In this document: positions 51,692 to 62,800 of the stretch, in pieces
Layout: every line of letters starts with the position of its first letter
Position numbering within the stretch: position 1 is the stretch's first letter
Source: Nakazawaea peltata
Lineage: Eukaryota; Ascomycota; Pichiomycetes; Alaninales; Pachysolenaceae
Length of the DNA stretch: 64,000 nt
NCBI GenBank assembly: GCA_001599355.1
Contig: BCGQ01000005.1
Location: forward strand, 252,222-316,221
Reading direction: 5' to 3'
Program-made: the position numbers and the translations under genes
The notes under the pieces: generated by a model
What the model saw: the letters and a program-made list of their open reading frames with translations, nothing else
The model's database searches: none
What the model was told of the DNA's origin: nothing

Positions 51692-54600
51692 TTAAATAGT
51701 TAATTTGGCGTTTCTTAACAAGTCCAATTCTAATTTCAAATTCCGTATGTTCCTTTGAGTGTATAATTTCAACTGAAGTTTGGTGAATTGATTTCTAAAG
51801 TCGATAAAGTTATTGATCTTCAAGGCAATCTTCTCATGGTTGAGTTTCAATTCTCCACCCAAAGATTCAAGTCTTTCTAAGATACTTTGTCTTCTTTCCA
51901 GTAATTTGACTAATTTTTGATTCCTACTCTTTTTGGTTTGGATTATCGATGAGAGAAGATGAGATGTGAACGGTTGTTCTGGAGAAGAAGGTTCCTGCTC
52001 ACTCAAGGGTTCTTCTCTATACACTCTATCATCACCCAGCTTACTCAAAACCAAATTACTACTTCTACGTCTTCTTCCACTATCCAGCAGTAGCTTCCCA
52101 TCTGCCAGAGAAAGCCTAGAAATCTCAACTTCTACTCTATTAAGAAGTTGATTTGCTTCTTCCCATTTAGCAAGTGGTCCATGTAATGTAGATTGTAACA
52201 TCTCAATCAACTCAGAACAAATCAAAAGAATTAGTTTATGAGATATCACAAAAGGGAAGTTATCAGACCCACGAGAGCTTTCCTTCTGTATCTTTACAAT
52301 ATTATTTAATAATTTATGACCGAACCCCAAAGAAACTTCACTATTTTTTGCCAATTTCTCGAACATTTCTCTTACTACTTGCTCGATATCGTCTTGTTTA
52401 TGATCTTGGAACACCAATAAATTGATATAGGCAGTGTAATTCTTCTCAAAAAGTCGTAGTTGTTCCAAACTATGCTGATAAAAATGATGTATCCCCAAAA
52501 TATCATCTTCCATATAAGTTAAATTTAGCTTTACGAGTTGATCCAGTATTTCCTGTTTTCTTTCCAGACGTCTCAGCTCCACCTTTTTAATCATATCCAT
52601 CTCTCTTAAATTTCCAGGCTTGAATAAGAATTGGTCTAAAATGGGTGAACCTTCGCAATCATTCATCACTAACATATTGATCATATTAAGTACTAAACTC
52701 ATACGGTTAAGATAGAATTTGTAGAAATTATTCACCTTAAATGACGTGGATCCAATTATTGGTAGGATTTCCAACACTGAGGGAGACAATAGAATGATAT
52801 CTCCTTGCTCTAATTTTAGAAGCTTGATCATCTTCGCATAATCTTTATAATTGTGGATATTGGAATACAACTCGTCACGTGACTCTTCATCACGTGACCA
52901 TTTTCTCGATTTGAAGAATAGACAGAATTCGTCGTTAATTTTATCAGTCTTAATTCTTGTAATGGCCATCACAGAATGACCAGGAGTATCAAAGTTAGAT
53001 TCAATGAATTTTTGATCCACTAACTCTTCAATTTCATAATTAATCGGATCAAATTTTAATGACCGAGACACCGACAGTGTTTCTGACAGACCTTGACTAT
53101 TATTATGCTGCAGAATAAGTCCCTTGATATCGACTTTAACATAATCAAGACTACTTAAATAACTTTTAGGATCTAATTTCATCAAATCTAATCGTGAATC
53201 ATCAAGAATATCACGGATATTTTCAAGTCTATTGTACTTAATGTAGTACATCAATGGAGTTAGGTTCTTCTTATTGACTTCATTCAAATTCATATTAGGA
53301 AACAGGTCCAAAATAAGCCTCAAATTTGACTTTATGATGTGTAGAATAGTATTATTCTTGTTATCGATATGATCTCTATAATCGAAATGTAAATTATTGA
53401 AAGAATACCATTCTTTAACGATTTTAATAGTCTTCTCGATCAATGATTTATAATATGGATGATCATAACATCTTAGAACTGCAAAGAATGGAGTTTGTCC
53501 ATTAATATCTCGTAGTCTCCAATCGATATATTTACCTACATGTTCCAAAATATCAATATCGAATAAAACATGCCCGATACTCCTCTTATGATGATCACAA
53601 ATATTCAAATATTGAGCCAATTCCTTCTTAGTACACGAACTAAGAATAATGCTTACTATTTCTTCTAAAATCTCAATACTATCAATATGGATCAGCTGCA
53701 TAAGTAGCGTCCTATTCAAAGAATCACGATCCAGAATGATATCCTCTAATGGGAACAAGTTCTCTCTAGTAAATATGGAATTAAAAAGGTCTACATTGTT
53801 ACTGTTAATTGCTAAAGAGAGAACTGATTGTCCAGCTTTATTTCTGGAGAAAATCGAACTCTCTTTAGGGATATCTTCATATGATTCATACAAAGACAAT
53901 TCCAGGTCAATTGCTTCAATATTTTGTGAAGAAAAAGCTTTCCAAAGTCTTTCATTGGACTCACTTAATGATTTTAAACGATTCAAATGATCAATATCTG
54001 ATAGATATTCTACTACAGCATTTACCGTCGATAACATGTACCCAAGATATCCTTGTAGAAGAGTCTGGGGGGAGGTATCGAAACCAAAATTTTGTATATA
54101 TAACAAATGAGAATTCAAATGAGCTACTTTAGAACGACAAATGACTACAATGAGTAAACCAATTAATGTATCGGCACTCAATTCATCTTCTGAAAGCTCT
54201 TGGAACACATCCTTCAAAATTTGACATTTTTCTTGGGCTGTATTTGCAAAAGCCATTTGAGAAAACCGGCGTTCCAGCTCTACTAGACTAGTCTCGAAAC
54301 GTACGATTTGAGACGTGTCAAGAGCCGGTAGATCTACTTGGTTCAAAGATATATGTTCAAGCGAAAGATATGCCTCATCCAATTGAGAGTCCAGCTCTCT
54401 ATTGAGATGACAAAGCTGAGCCCAAACTTTATCATAAATATTCATTTCAATATAGTTGAAAAGACTCAAATTGATATCAATATCTGGATATTTGGTTACG
54501 ATGTTGGACACAGATTCCTTATCGAGATTCTGAATCAATATAGAGTTCCCACTATTGATAATGCTATAGTAATTATTACTCAATACCTCGACCGAGGCAG

Positions 54601-55240
54601 TCTCTTTTAAATTTAGTCTACGGAAAAAGCTACGATAAATATGGCCAACTTTCTCTGATATCAAGGGGAATTCTCTAATCAATTGATTAAAATCGACTTC
54701 TTGTGGAGCAGGCATGGGTGCTACCGTTGTGACGGAGGTAGAAGACACAGATCCCCCTACATCACTCGCCATTGGTGGCTTTTCATGTACCTCAATGGCC
54801 ACTTCCAGGTCAATTCCTATGGGATTTTCAATATTTACCACCTTATAAGGTTGTAAAGTTTGCATATAACTGCTAAATCCAAAGAAAAGTTCGTTATTAT
54901 TGATCTTAGACCGGCCCTGATTATAATGTATCACCATATCTTTAGACACAGTATAGATGTCATTATTAAGTGACTGATAATCGGAGGAACCCGGTACTTC
55001 CTGGACAATATGGCGCCTCACAAACTCTTCAGAATGACATAATTCCAGATTCAGTTGTAAATAACGCAGCTCCGGTACCAATATCATCAAATCATTCACA
55101 TTCTTACTCAAGTGACCCATGATTTTATTAAGCCTTGATTTGGAGGGATTGGGGTGGTTAAAAAGGGCGTTCAAAAGCGGGTTCTGGAGAAAAACGGGGG
55201 GTCTCGCCACCCCGTCCCGTACGGCATTCGAACTAGACAT
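51692..55240 (-). CDS. VRL1: Vrl1-like VPS9/ankyrin/PX protein
   Basis: 1182 residues. A helical N-terminal part is followed by a VPS9-type GEF region at about 330-430 (LSADTLIGLLIVVICRSKVAHLNSH, GYLGYMLSTVNAVVEYL). Ankyrin-like repeats follow at about 465-720 (AGQSVLSLAINSNNVDLFNSI, LTPLMYYIKYNRLENI), then a PX-like segment (about 760-860) and a long coiled-coil C-terminus (about 880-1182). This layout is that of Vrl1, the VARP-like subunit of the VINE complex at endosomes, which activates Vps21-type Rabs. The frame is intact over its length. In the S. cerevisiae reference strain the gene is broken, so this copy is informative. The 3' end lies 6 bp from DPM1. Confidence 0.8.
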   Translation of the reverse strand: MSSSNAVRDGVARPPVFLQNPLLNALFNHPNPSKSRLNKIMGHLSKNVNDLMILVPELRYLQLNLELCHSEEFVRRHIVQEVPGSSDYQSLNNDIYTVSKDMVIHYNQGRSKINNNELFFGFSSYMQTLQPYKVVNIENPIGIDLEVAIEVHEKPPMASDVGGSVSSTSVTTVAPMPAPQEVDFNQLIREFPLISEKVGHIYRSFFRRLNLKETASVEVLSNNYYSIINSGNSILIQNLDKESVSNIVTKYPDIDINLSLFNYIEMNIYDKVWAQLCHLNRELDSQLDEAYLSLEHISLNQVDLPALDTSQIVRFETSLVELERRFSQMAFANTAQEKCQILKDVFQELSEDELSADTLIGLLIVVICRSKVAHLNSHLLYIQNFGFDTSPQTLLQGYLGYMLSTVNAVVEYLSDIDHLNRLKSLSESNERLWKAFSSQNIEAIDLELSLYESYEDIPKESSIFSRNKAGQSVLSLAINSNNVDLFNSIFTRENLFPLEDIILDRDSLNRTLLMQLIHIDSIEILEEIVSIILSSCTKKELAQYLNICDHHKRSIGHVLFDIDILEHVGKYIDWRLRDINGQTPFFAVLRCYDHPYYKSLIEKTIKIVKEWYSFNNLHFDYRDHIDNKNNTILHIIKSNLRLILDLFPNMNLNEVNKKNLTPLMYYIKYNRLENIRDILDDSRLDLMKLDPKSYLSSLDYVKVDIKGLILQHNNSQGLSETLSVSRSLKFDPINYEIEELVDQKFIESNFDTPGHSVMAITRIKTDKINDEFCLFFKSRKWSRDEESRDELYSNIHNYKDYAKMIKLLKLEQGDIILLSPSVLEILPIIGSTSFKVNNFYKFYLNRMSLVLNMINMLVMNDCEGSPILDQFLFKPGNLREMDMIKKVELRRLERKQEILDQLVKLNLTYMEDDILGIHHFYQHSLEQLRLFEKNYTAYINLLVFQDHKQDDIEQVVREMFEKLAKNSEVSLGFGHKLLNNIVKIQKESSRGSDNFPFVISHKLILLICSELIEMLQSTLHGPLAKWEEANQLLNRVEVEISRLSLADGKLLLDSGRRRRSSNLVLSKLGDDRVYREEPLSEQEPSSPEQPFTSHLLSSIIQTKKSRNQKLVKLLERRQSILERLESLGGELKLNHEKIALKINNFIDFRNQFTKLQLKLYTQRNIRNLKLELDLLRNAKLTI

Positions 55241-55365
55241 CTCGATATCTCACCACCTCTCTTTTTATGGGTTATCTACTCTTGTCTTCGATGAGTTGAA
55301 TAGAGTTGACAGAATTTATTTAATTGCTGAGGGTGATTTGGGGAAATATGCACGACTTTATTAGA

Positions 55366-56361
55366 TTATATAGAGAGTTTTGAGAGGGGATCAGTGATGA
55401 TATTACCGAGAGAGTCATATTTGACGTTATCATCATCGTCATCATCGTTATAGTCATCTTCATCTTCATCGTCATCATTTTCTTCTTCTTCATCATCGTC
55501 CTCTTCTATTATATTTCCTAGCAGATCATATCTCACCTCCTTCTCTTCTTCTTCTTCCTCCTCCTCCTCAGACTCAATTACATTTCCCAACAGATCATAT
55601 TTCACCTCTTTCTCTACCTCCTCCTTCTCCTCATCTTCCTCCTCTTCTTCACTATTTCCTTCAAGGAACCATTGGTCCTTCAGTTTAGCCTGCTCCTTCC
55701 TTTCCAGCCTTTCTCTCTCAGCCTCATCGATCCATTGATCTTGCAGCAGCTTCACAGACTCAGAATCTGTACACTTCTGATAACGCTCCAATAACTCCTT
55801 ATTGATATCCAAAAATGTAAGACCCCAGTTGAACTTCTCCAAAATCATCTCGGCCCATTCCCATTTACCAACAATAGCAAAACATGCAGCCAACAGCTCT
55901 ACACAGTTCAATTTCCAAGGTCTACCGTAATTAACAGGGTTGGCCAGTAAAAGATATGGTAATAACCGTTCATGTTTACCTCCAATCTTGTTAAAAGGAA
56001 TCTCATCCAACCGTGCCCATGAACATTCCACTACAGCGGCACCATTTTGTTCCACAATCTCCAAATCATTAGGGCACACAAATCCCTTCCCATTAGGAGC
56101 CACTACAACACCTTGAAATTTCTGACCAACACGCAAGTTTTTGATCAACCCCAAACGCTCTAACTTCTTTCCACTACATCTCTTCGGATCACAGTGGTCA
56201 AAATCCCACATAGCCAACTTGAAAGGCAAGTCCTTCAACACATTTTGCTTGGTCTCTTGTCTTGTCAGTTTGTGATGAATTTTGGACTTATGACCATTAG
56301 ACCCACGACTGTTTTTTTTATGAGAATCTTCAAATGACTCCTTATTCTTTCCTTTGGCCAT
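55366..56361 (-). CDS. TSR3: Tsr3, 18S rRNA aminocarboxypropyltransferase
   Basis: 331 residues. The SPOUT-like catalytic part has WDFDHCDPKRCSGKKL, VECSWARLDEIPF, LPYLLLANPVNYGRPWKLNCVE and AIVGKWEWAEMIL, matching yeast Tsr3. It transfers the acp group from SAM to 18S pseudouridine in late 40S maturation. The CTG at 55894-55896 lies at the Ala of CVEALAA. The C-terminal third is an acidic tail with three copies of a V[KR]YDxLGN[IV]I motif (about residues 251, 274 and 317) spaced by Glu/Asp runs. Confidence 0.92.
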   Translation of the reverse strand: MAKGKNKESFEDSHKKNSRGSNGHKSKIHHKLTRQETKQNVLKDLPFKLAMWDFDHCDPKRCSGKKLERLGLIKNLRVGQKFQGVVVAPNGKGFVCPNDLEIVEQNGAAVVECSWARLDEIPFNKIGGKHERLLPYLLLANPVNYGRPWKLNCVELLAACFAIVGKWEWAEMILEKFNWGLTFLDINKELLERYQKCTDSESVKLLQDQWIDEAERERLERKEQAKLKDQWFLEGNSEEEEEDEEKEEVEKEVKYDLLGNVIESEEEEEEEEEKEVRYDLLGNIIEEDDDEEEENDDDEDEDDYNDDDDDDNVKYDSLGNIITDPLSKLSI

Positions 56362-56558
56362 CTCTTAGAATTCGTATATCTTCTCTTTTTGATACCAGTC
56401 CTTACCAGCTATCTCATCGATGCCTCGAGATAAAATTTTGAGGAGCCTCGGGTGAAAAAAAAGGAATTTTTCATGTAGATAATTCGTAAAATGCTGACGA
56501 GGGATGAGCTCTCGAATGATAGTACTTTGAAGGGAGTTTGAAGGAGGGAGGTCATCGA

Positions 56559-56621
56559 ATGGAGGAATTTTGTGAGAGAGGTGGACTTGGAAAAGATGGG
56601 AGATATGGAGTCAGATATTGA
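56559..56621 (+). other. Out-of-frame upstream ATG ORF overlapping DNL4 start
   Basis: A 20-codon ORF from the ATG at 56559 ends at the TGA at 56619-56621, inside the ligase coding region, in a different frame. The -3 base is C, a weak context. It matters only if the mRNA starts upstream of 56559. Confidence 0.35.
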
Positions 56622-59600
56622 AATGTTGGGAGATGATGAGACAGGCACACAAGATGTGGTGGTTATGGGTGAAAGTAGGCTAGTGTCTCCAGAGGCTCAA
56701 GAGAAGCAAGTCTTCGAGGGAGCCTCGAAAGAGACTGGCAGAAAGAGTGGACAAAATACAGAGATTGAGATTATTGATGATGAGGATGGGACAGATGATG
56801 AACAGAATGAGGTGAATAGACTGGAGCTGGGCCCCAATATCCCCGTGAACCATGGACCTCTACCGTTGTTCGATGACGTACTTACAACATTGGTTCTTCC
56901 CATTGCTGATCTGCAAAAAGAACTCAATAAACAAACTATGATGCCTGGGGTCAATGGTAATGACAACCGAACATCTATCACTTCAATAAGATACCAAGTT
57001 GTGGAGAAATTTATACGGAACTTCAGAGTGACTGTAGGTGATGACATCTACCCAGTCGCTAGGCTTGTGTTGCCCGAGAGAGACAGTAATAGGAAGTATT
57101 ATATGAAAGAGAGTAAGCTAGGTGATATGTTGATCGAAATTTACAAGATTCCTAAAGGGTCTCAGGACTATGGCCGTATTAAGGGCTGGAGACTGAGCCG
57201 CGAGAACAACTATGGTAGGGCTGATAAAAGTAATGGATTTGCTGAGTTGTGTATGGAAGTTATTAAGTTACGTCACACCAACCACCTCCAAGACGGCCGA
57301 GAGAAGGTGACTGTGAATGATATAAATGATTTCCTTGATAAGTTGGGCACTTCTCAAGAGACTCCAGTAGCAGATAAGAAACATTTATTTAGTAGTTTGG
57401 TGAGTCGATTAAATTTGATAGAGATAAAGTACTTGTTCAAAATCATGTTGAAGGTCAAAATTTTGAAAGGCATGGAGAGGAGTTTTCTCTCCAAATGGCA
57501 TCATGATCTGCCACGTCTTTTAGATCTCATAAATGATTTGAAACTGGTATTATACAGATTGTATTCACCCAAAATTGTATTACAGTCAGAAGATCTGCGG
57601 GTTCAGATCAACTGCCCTTTCAAGCCCCAGTTACTGGCTCGATCCCATGATAGCTACGAAGAAATTATCAAGTCCCTAAACAGTGAGAGGAAAGACCAAG
57701 CTGGCGTTCCTTGGCTCTATCTAGAAGAGAAGCTAGATGGAGAGAGAATGCAGATACATATATCAAACTATGGGGAGAAATTTAGGTATTATTCACGTAA
57801 ACTGACCGACTACACTCTGTTGTACGGGCCTGACTACGAATCTGAAGGTTCATTTACAAAAAGTCTCCGTGGTTGCATAGCTCCTAATGTAAAAAATGCC
57901 ATCTTAGATGGTGAAATGCTTGTGTATGACCAGAAGACAGAGCAATTCTTGCCATTTGGTACACTCAAAAGCTCAGCTCTCAACAATAGTAATGTTGATG
58001 AATGGCAGAGGCCAATGTTCATTGCATACGATATCGTATATTTGAATGATACTTCCTTAGAGATGACATCTCTCGAAAAACGCAGAGGTGCTTTAAAGAG
58101 AGTCGTCATCCCCAAGAAGGGAGCCATCGATATTGTTAAGCACAACCTTATAACGACAGCTGCAGAAATTGAAACAGCTCTAAGAAGGCTGATCGAAGCG
58201 AATGCAGAAGGGGTTATTTTGAAGGACCCTAGATCTGTTTATTCAATTGCAGAGAGAAACAAGAGCTGGATTAAACTCAAACCTGAATATCTCGACGAAT
58301 TTGGAGAGGAAGTGGACCTTTTGATCTTGGGGAAAGTCAGGATGAGTAAAACATCTTATATATGTGGATTACGAGTTGACAATGAAGGGGATACTTCTAA
58401 AGCGAAATTTGTGTCATTTTGCAGTATCGCTAATGGGTTCTCTAAAGAGGACTACAATCAAATAGAGTCCCGATTGAAGTCTCAATGGAAAGACTTCCAG
58501 AAGTACCCTCCTTCGTCGGACTTGATGGAGTTTGGGACAAAAACCCCGGATAACTGGATCAATCCGCAAGAATCACTAGTAATTCAGGTTAAAGCAAGGT
58601 CAATTGATACAAATTCTGCAATCCGGAGTTCGTACAAGGCTGGGACTACACTCTACAATGCCTTTTTCACCGATCTAAGACTTGACAAAACATGGGAAAC
58701 ATGTTTAACTTTGACAGAATACCAAGACATGAAGTCGGCCCATTCTCGTAAGCGTAAATTAGAAGAACAAGAGAAGTTGAAGTTAGACAAAAAGAAAAGA
58801 CAATCGAAAAGACGTTCGAATAGAAGGACAATAGCTTGGGAGGGATACGAAAGTACACCGAATCAACAAAGAGACAACTACGTGACTGAGTCACCGTCAA
58901 ATCGCCCTGGGAATCACTCAGACAAGGTCGCTTCTTTTACAATTTTCCAGAGAGACGGTCTTAGATTCCTTGTCTTAAGTGACCACCTATCTGAGACACT
59001 TCGCGTCTCAAAGGAGGAAATCAGTCTGAAGATTAGAGGCAGCGGAGGAAATGTGATAACACACATACCCCATTTAGGGTCGTTGGACAAGTATGTCATG
59101 GTGATAAGTGATAAGCCCTCACTGATGTGTAGACTGCTACAATATCGTGGCTTTGATATCATTAGGGCCCAATGGATCTATGATTGTCTTACAGTAGGGA
59201 AGATGATCCCTATTGAGCCTCGACATTGTCTTGCGGTTAACAACAAGTTACTGGAGGAGCTGCTTACAAATACAGATAAATACAATGACAGTTTCTTGAC
59301 CCCTTACAATAAAGAGACTGGTATCATTGAGCTCACTGAAAGTTTAAAATTTCTACCAGAAGAAGATTATCGAGGCTGTTTGGATCAAAACAGTACCGAA
59401 GTCCAAGATTTACGAACGGTAAACGAATTGTTCTTTTTGTTTGAGGGATTTAAGTTTTACTTGGTGCCACCTCCGGCAATAGTTGGTTCGGCTTTGGATT
59501 TCAGACACCGTAAACTCAAGTGTCTAATCCAGATGTATCAGGGGGAATTGACTACTGATCTCCGTCAAGCCACGCATGTAATAGTTCCTACATACAATCC

Positions 59601-59823
59601 AGGGAAGGAAGGAAAGAAAAACTGTAATTTACTGGATTTTGGCTTGTCTGCTGAGTATTTAGAGCAATGGAGAACCGATAAAATTGCTGAATTCCGTAAA
59701 CTCATCAGTGAGGGTGCCACAAGACATGATGAAGATGAACGGAATACTTTGCAATTACCACGAGTCGCCCGAGTTATTGATGATAAATGGATTGAGGACT
59801 ACATCTCAAGTTTGCAGCCTTAA
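56596..59823 (+). CDS. DNL4: DNA ligase IV
   Basis: 1075 residues from the ATG at 56596; the frame is open a little upstream but only with GTG. The nucleotidyltransferase core has the KxDG motif in EEKLDGERM (Lys379), DGEMLVY, EGVILKDPRSVY and WIKLKPEY. Two BRCT domains form the C-terminus (about 775-880 and 970-1075), as in ligase IV, with the Lif1-binding linker between. It seals double-strand breaks in end joining with Lif1. The N-terminus has a ~60-residue acidic extension. A CTG lies at the Ala of the FHxDA segment (here HHDxPRL) and another in QLxAR. Confidence 0.93.
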   Translation: MGDMESDIEMLGDDETGTQDVVVMGESRLVSPEAQEKQVFEGASKETGRKSGQNTEIEIIDDEDGTDDEQNEVNRLELGPNIPVNHGPLPLFDDVLTTLVLPIADLQKELNKQTMMPGVNGNDNRTSITSIRYQVVEKFIRNFRVTVGDDIYPVARLVLPERDSNRKYYMKESKLGDMLIEIYKIPKGSQDYGRIKGWRLSRENNYGRADKSNGFAELCMEVIKLRHTNHLQDGREKVTVNDINDFLDKLGTSQETPVADKKHLFSSLVSRLNLIEIKYLFKIMLKVKILKGMERSFLSKWHHDLPRLLDLINDLKLVLYRLYSPKIVLQSEDLRVQINCPFKPQLLARSHDSYEEIIKSLNSERKDQAGVPWLYLEEKLDGERMQIHISNYGEKFRYYSRKLTDYTLLYGPDYESEGSFTKSLRGCIAPNVKNAILDGEMLVYDQKTEQFLPFGTLKSSALNNSNVDEWQRPMFIAYDIVYLNDTSLEMTSLEKRRGALKRVVIPKKGAIDIVKHNLITTAAEIETALRRLIEANAEGVILKDPRSVYSIAERNKSWIKLKPEYLDEFGEEVDLLILGKVRMSKTSYICGLRVDNEGDTSKAKFVSFCSIANGFSKEDYNQIESRLKSQWKDFQKYPPSSDLMEFGTKTPDNWINPQESLVIQVKARSIDTNSAIRSSYKAGTTLYNAFFTDLRLDKTWETCLTLTEYQDMKSAHSRKRKLEEQEKLKLDKKKRQSKRRSNRRTIAWEGYESTPNQQRDNYVTESPSNRPGNHSDKVASFTIFQRDGLRFLVLSDHLSETLRVSKEEISLKIRGSGGNVITHIPHLGSLDKYVMVISDKPSLMCRLLQYRGFDIIRAQWIYDCLTVGKMIPIEPRHCLAVNNKLLEELLTNTDKYNDSFLTPYNKETGIIELTESLKFLPEEDYRGCLDQNSTEVQDLRTVNELFFLFEGFKFYLVPPPAIVGSALDFRHRKLKCLIQMYQGELTTDLRQATHVIVPTYNPGKEGKKNCNLLDFGLSAEYLEQWRTDKIAEFRKLISEGATRHDEDERNTLQLPRVARVIDDKWIEDYISSLQP

Positions 59824-62800
59824 AGGAGAAATCTCAGTGAAGCTTGGAGAGAAGGTGATTATATTACAGCAAAATAGGGTGTACAAGCGATGATCCACTT
59901 TATTGTTTCTTTGTTAGCTCTCCGAAGCTGAGCGGAATCAAGTTGTTTTGGTCAGTCTCTTATGCCCCCTCTTAAGATCTGCGCACGCGGGAGATTACTT
60001 GCGTTAGAGGTACAAGAAACCTACAGAAAGATTTGCAATTATTTCTCTGCTTGAGATTATGCATTTGCTGCGGGGCCTACTTTGCATTTGAGCATTGCCA
60101 TAGCGAAGTAGCGTTAAGTGACTGACATTTTGATGATCTGTGAGTATAACTGACATGAGATGATTGACCAATGTGACATAATATAAGAATGGAGATATCA
60201 AAACACGACTCACTATTTGAGTACATGGTCTGTTCTTTGTCTTGCCCCATGCAAAAAGGTTACCAGAGTAACCTCCAAGTTTATGCAATAAAGGCTGCAA
60301 AAAAAATCGGTGCCAGATCTAAGGCGGCCACCAGCATGAAGTGCGGTACACCCGAGTCTACATAGAGGAACGTGAGAAATCTCGCATTATCCAAAAGGCG
60401 GAGCAAATAATGTTGGGGCAAGACATAACGAGGCAACGCAAGCCGCCATTACCCAACTTTTCGGACCTAGTGACCTTACAACGTTTTTACGCTTAAGAAA
60501 AAGTATGCAGCAGATCTTCTGATCCTGCCAATACCGGAAGCACGGTCTTGAGTAGTAACGCTCTCATAGAATAGGGCCAAATACAAGAGAAAATAACAAT
60601 CGAAAATACTTTCAAACTCAATTACGTCTACACAAACTTTAAAGTTAAGGTAAAGAAAAGGTAGACACTAAATCCTGCAAGAACTAAATATATCCGTCTT
60701 TTACTTAAATAATAATAATATTTGTATGCAGCCATGCATCCATTAGCGGTTTAAGTGCCCTTGAAGTAGGGGAAATTATTTTGTGTTCTCAGATCTTAAA
60801 ATGTCCGGATTTCTTGATTGCATCACATATTGTCAGTATTTGACGTTTTTATTGTATGGGGCGTCTTAATTATTGAAACCGTGGATGTTTGTGTGCATAT
60901 ATTATTTGCGACTTTGAGGCCAGCGAAGGATTCCCTAAAAGTCCAAGATTACTTCAACTTCTGTCAAAGCTGGATTACTTCATTTCGTCTACAAATTCAT
61001 TTGATAAAAAATTGACGAGACTGTTACTCAAGCGTTCAATAGAAATGCTCTGGACCTCGATAATCTCTTTTTTAACTCAAAAGGGATACTCCATATAATG
61101 ACACGTTTACACAATAAGGACACTAAATCCACCTTCTCAGTGCAGCTGCGAGAGACCTCAGACACCTTCGGCTGTAGGCTCAACTTACGTTGATCTGATA
61201 CGCAGCACTCCATACATATACTAAATAGGTAAAAAATGCCCCTTTGTATTTTTTCCCCTCCTGTCTTGTCAACTGTGAGAGAAACACTCTTCGAAAGTAG
61301 ATCGAAGTTCCGCCAAAAAATATGCCTCAAAAATCCTTCGGCCGCTAATTCTTATTGACTATTCTAACTCTAAAAATGAGTGCTGTTATTACAGGCGCTT
61401 TTGTGCAGAGGTGGCATAAAGCATTGCATTTTTGAACGGAGAATAGTGCGACGCTTGTAATTTATAGGCAAAAGCCAACTTAGTCGACTCCTTCTGTTAC
61501 ATATCCCCGCTTCACTGCTTCGTACCTGTCGCGTTACAATCTAATAGAATCTAAATTGATGTAGAAAGTACATAGTCGTGTAAAGAGGGAGGCATGAGAA
61601 CAGCCATAGGTATAGTAACCCGATCTGATCAACTTTGACACCGATTGGGAAACAAATCCACAAACAAGATGATATTTGTTTTGATTGGCGTCATGTCTCT
61701 CCCATGTTTCTCATGGCCAACTTGAGTTAGAGCTATCGGCCAAAATCAGTCAGAGCAATAAGACTTTGTTCTTCAACAGTGTGAGAGCCGCTAATAGATT
61801 TTTTCTGAGTTGCACTGCATATGTTTCAAATCAACAAGACCTTATTTCTTGAGATTCATGCCCTCTTTTACTACCGATGCAAATCGAGAATCTTTCGGGT
61901 CTATGTCACATTTGGGAGAAAATACACTCTATTTGAAGAGCTTTAGCGGGAAAAAGAGAAACGAGTGAAAAAGAGATAATTCTGTGTCTTTTACATAGTT
62001 GACTTCAAAGAAATCTTGGTGAACTTCATAGAAATGCCTTGTTGGATGGAAAGGAACCGGGCCGAAACTCAGCGATATTCAGTTTGCTGCCTCATCAGGC
62101 AAGATTTCTGTACAAAATAATCATACGTGGACATATGAGGTCATTTTTGAAGAGGCAGTGATGCAATGTAATATGTTTCCATGGCTAATTCTGGAAAAGT
62201 TTTGACCGAGATTTTCTTCACCTTTAGAGATCCTATCCTGCTCAAATGGCAACGAATCTGATCAAAAATATTTTTTCCTCTTAACCCTTGGTGCATCAAG
62301 CAACCTATTAAGAATTAATAGAGGAATTTCATCGGGATCACAGAATTAGCACTTTGTACATAAAGTAGGTCATCTACGGTGAGGAGGTAGAATAACTCAT
62401 AAACCATCATTTGGCAGTTATACACCTTTAGAGTATCATCTTATCCACAGCACCCCATTAGGTAAAGAAAGCTAGTTACACTAAAGCCGACGTCACATAC
62501 TTTTTCTGTGCTATGCAAAGCTCTGCATTAAGTTTTAGTGCTATATACGAACAGGTAAAAGGGCAAAGAAAGATTTACAATTTTTGCAGATTTTCACTTT
62601 GATTTGCGGGCGAAAAAGGGCAAGATCTCAGCAGGGATAGGGACAATTATTGTATGCAGGCAAGTTGTTACATATATAATTTAGGTTTTTATAATACCTT
62701 TACTACGTCTGAAAAGGGTTAAAAGGTCACAGCGAGGCCAAGAGGAAACGACATCTGAATATTTGTCAAGACGATTGTAGGCAGGTTTTATGATCTGGTG

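Noticed and set aside
60818-61098. Two overlapping short plus-strand open frames that might be a degenerate gene or mobile-element remnant
   Set aside because: I could not link them to any family, and there are no terminal repeats or target-site duplications.
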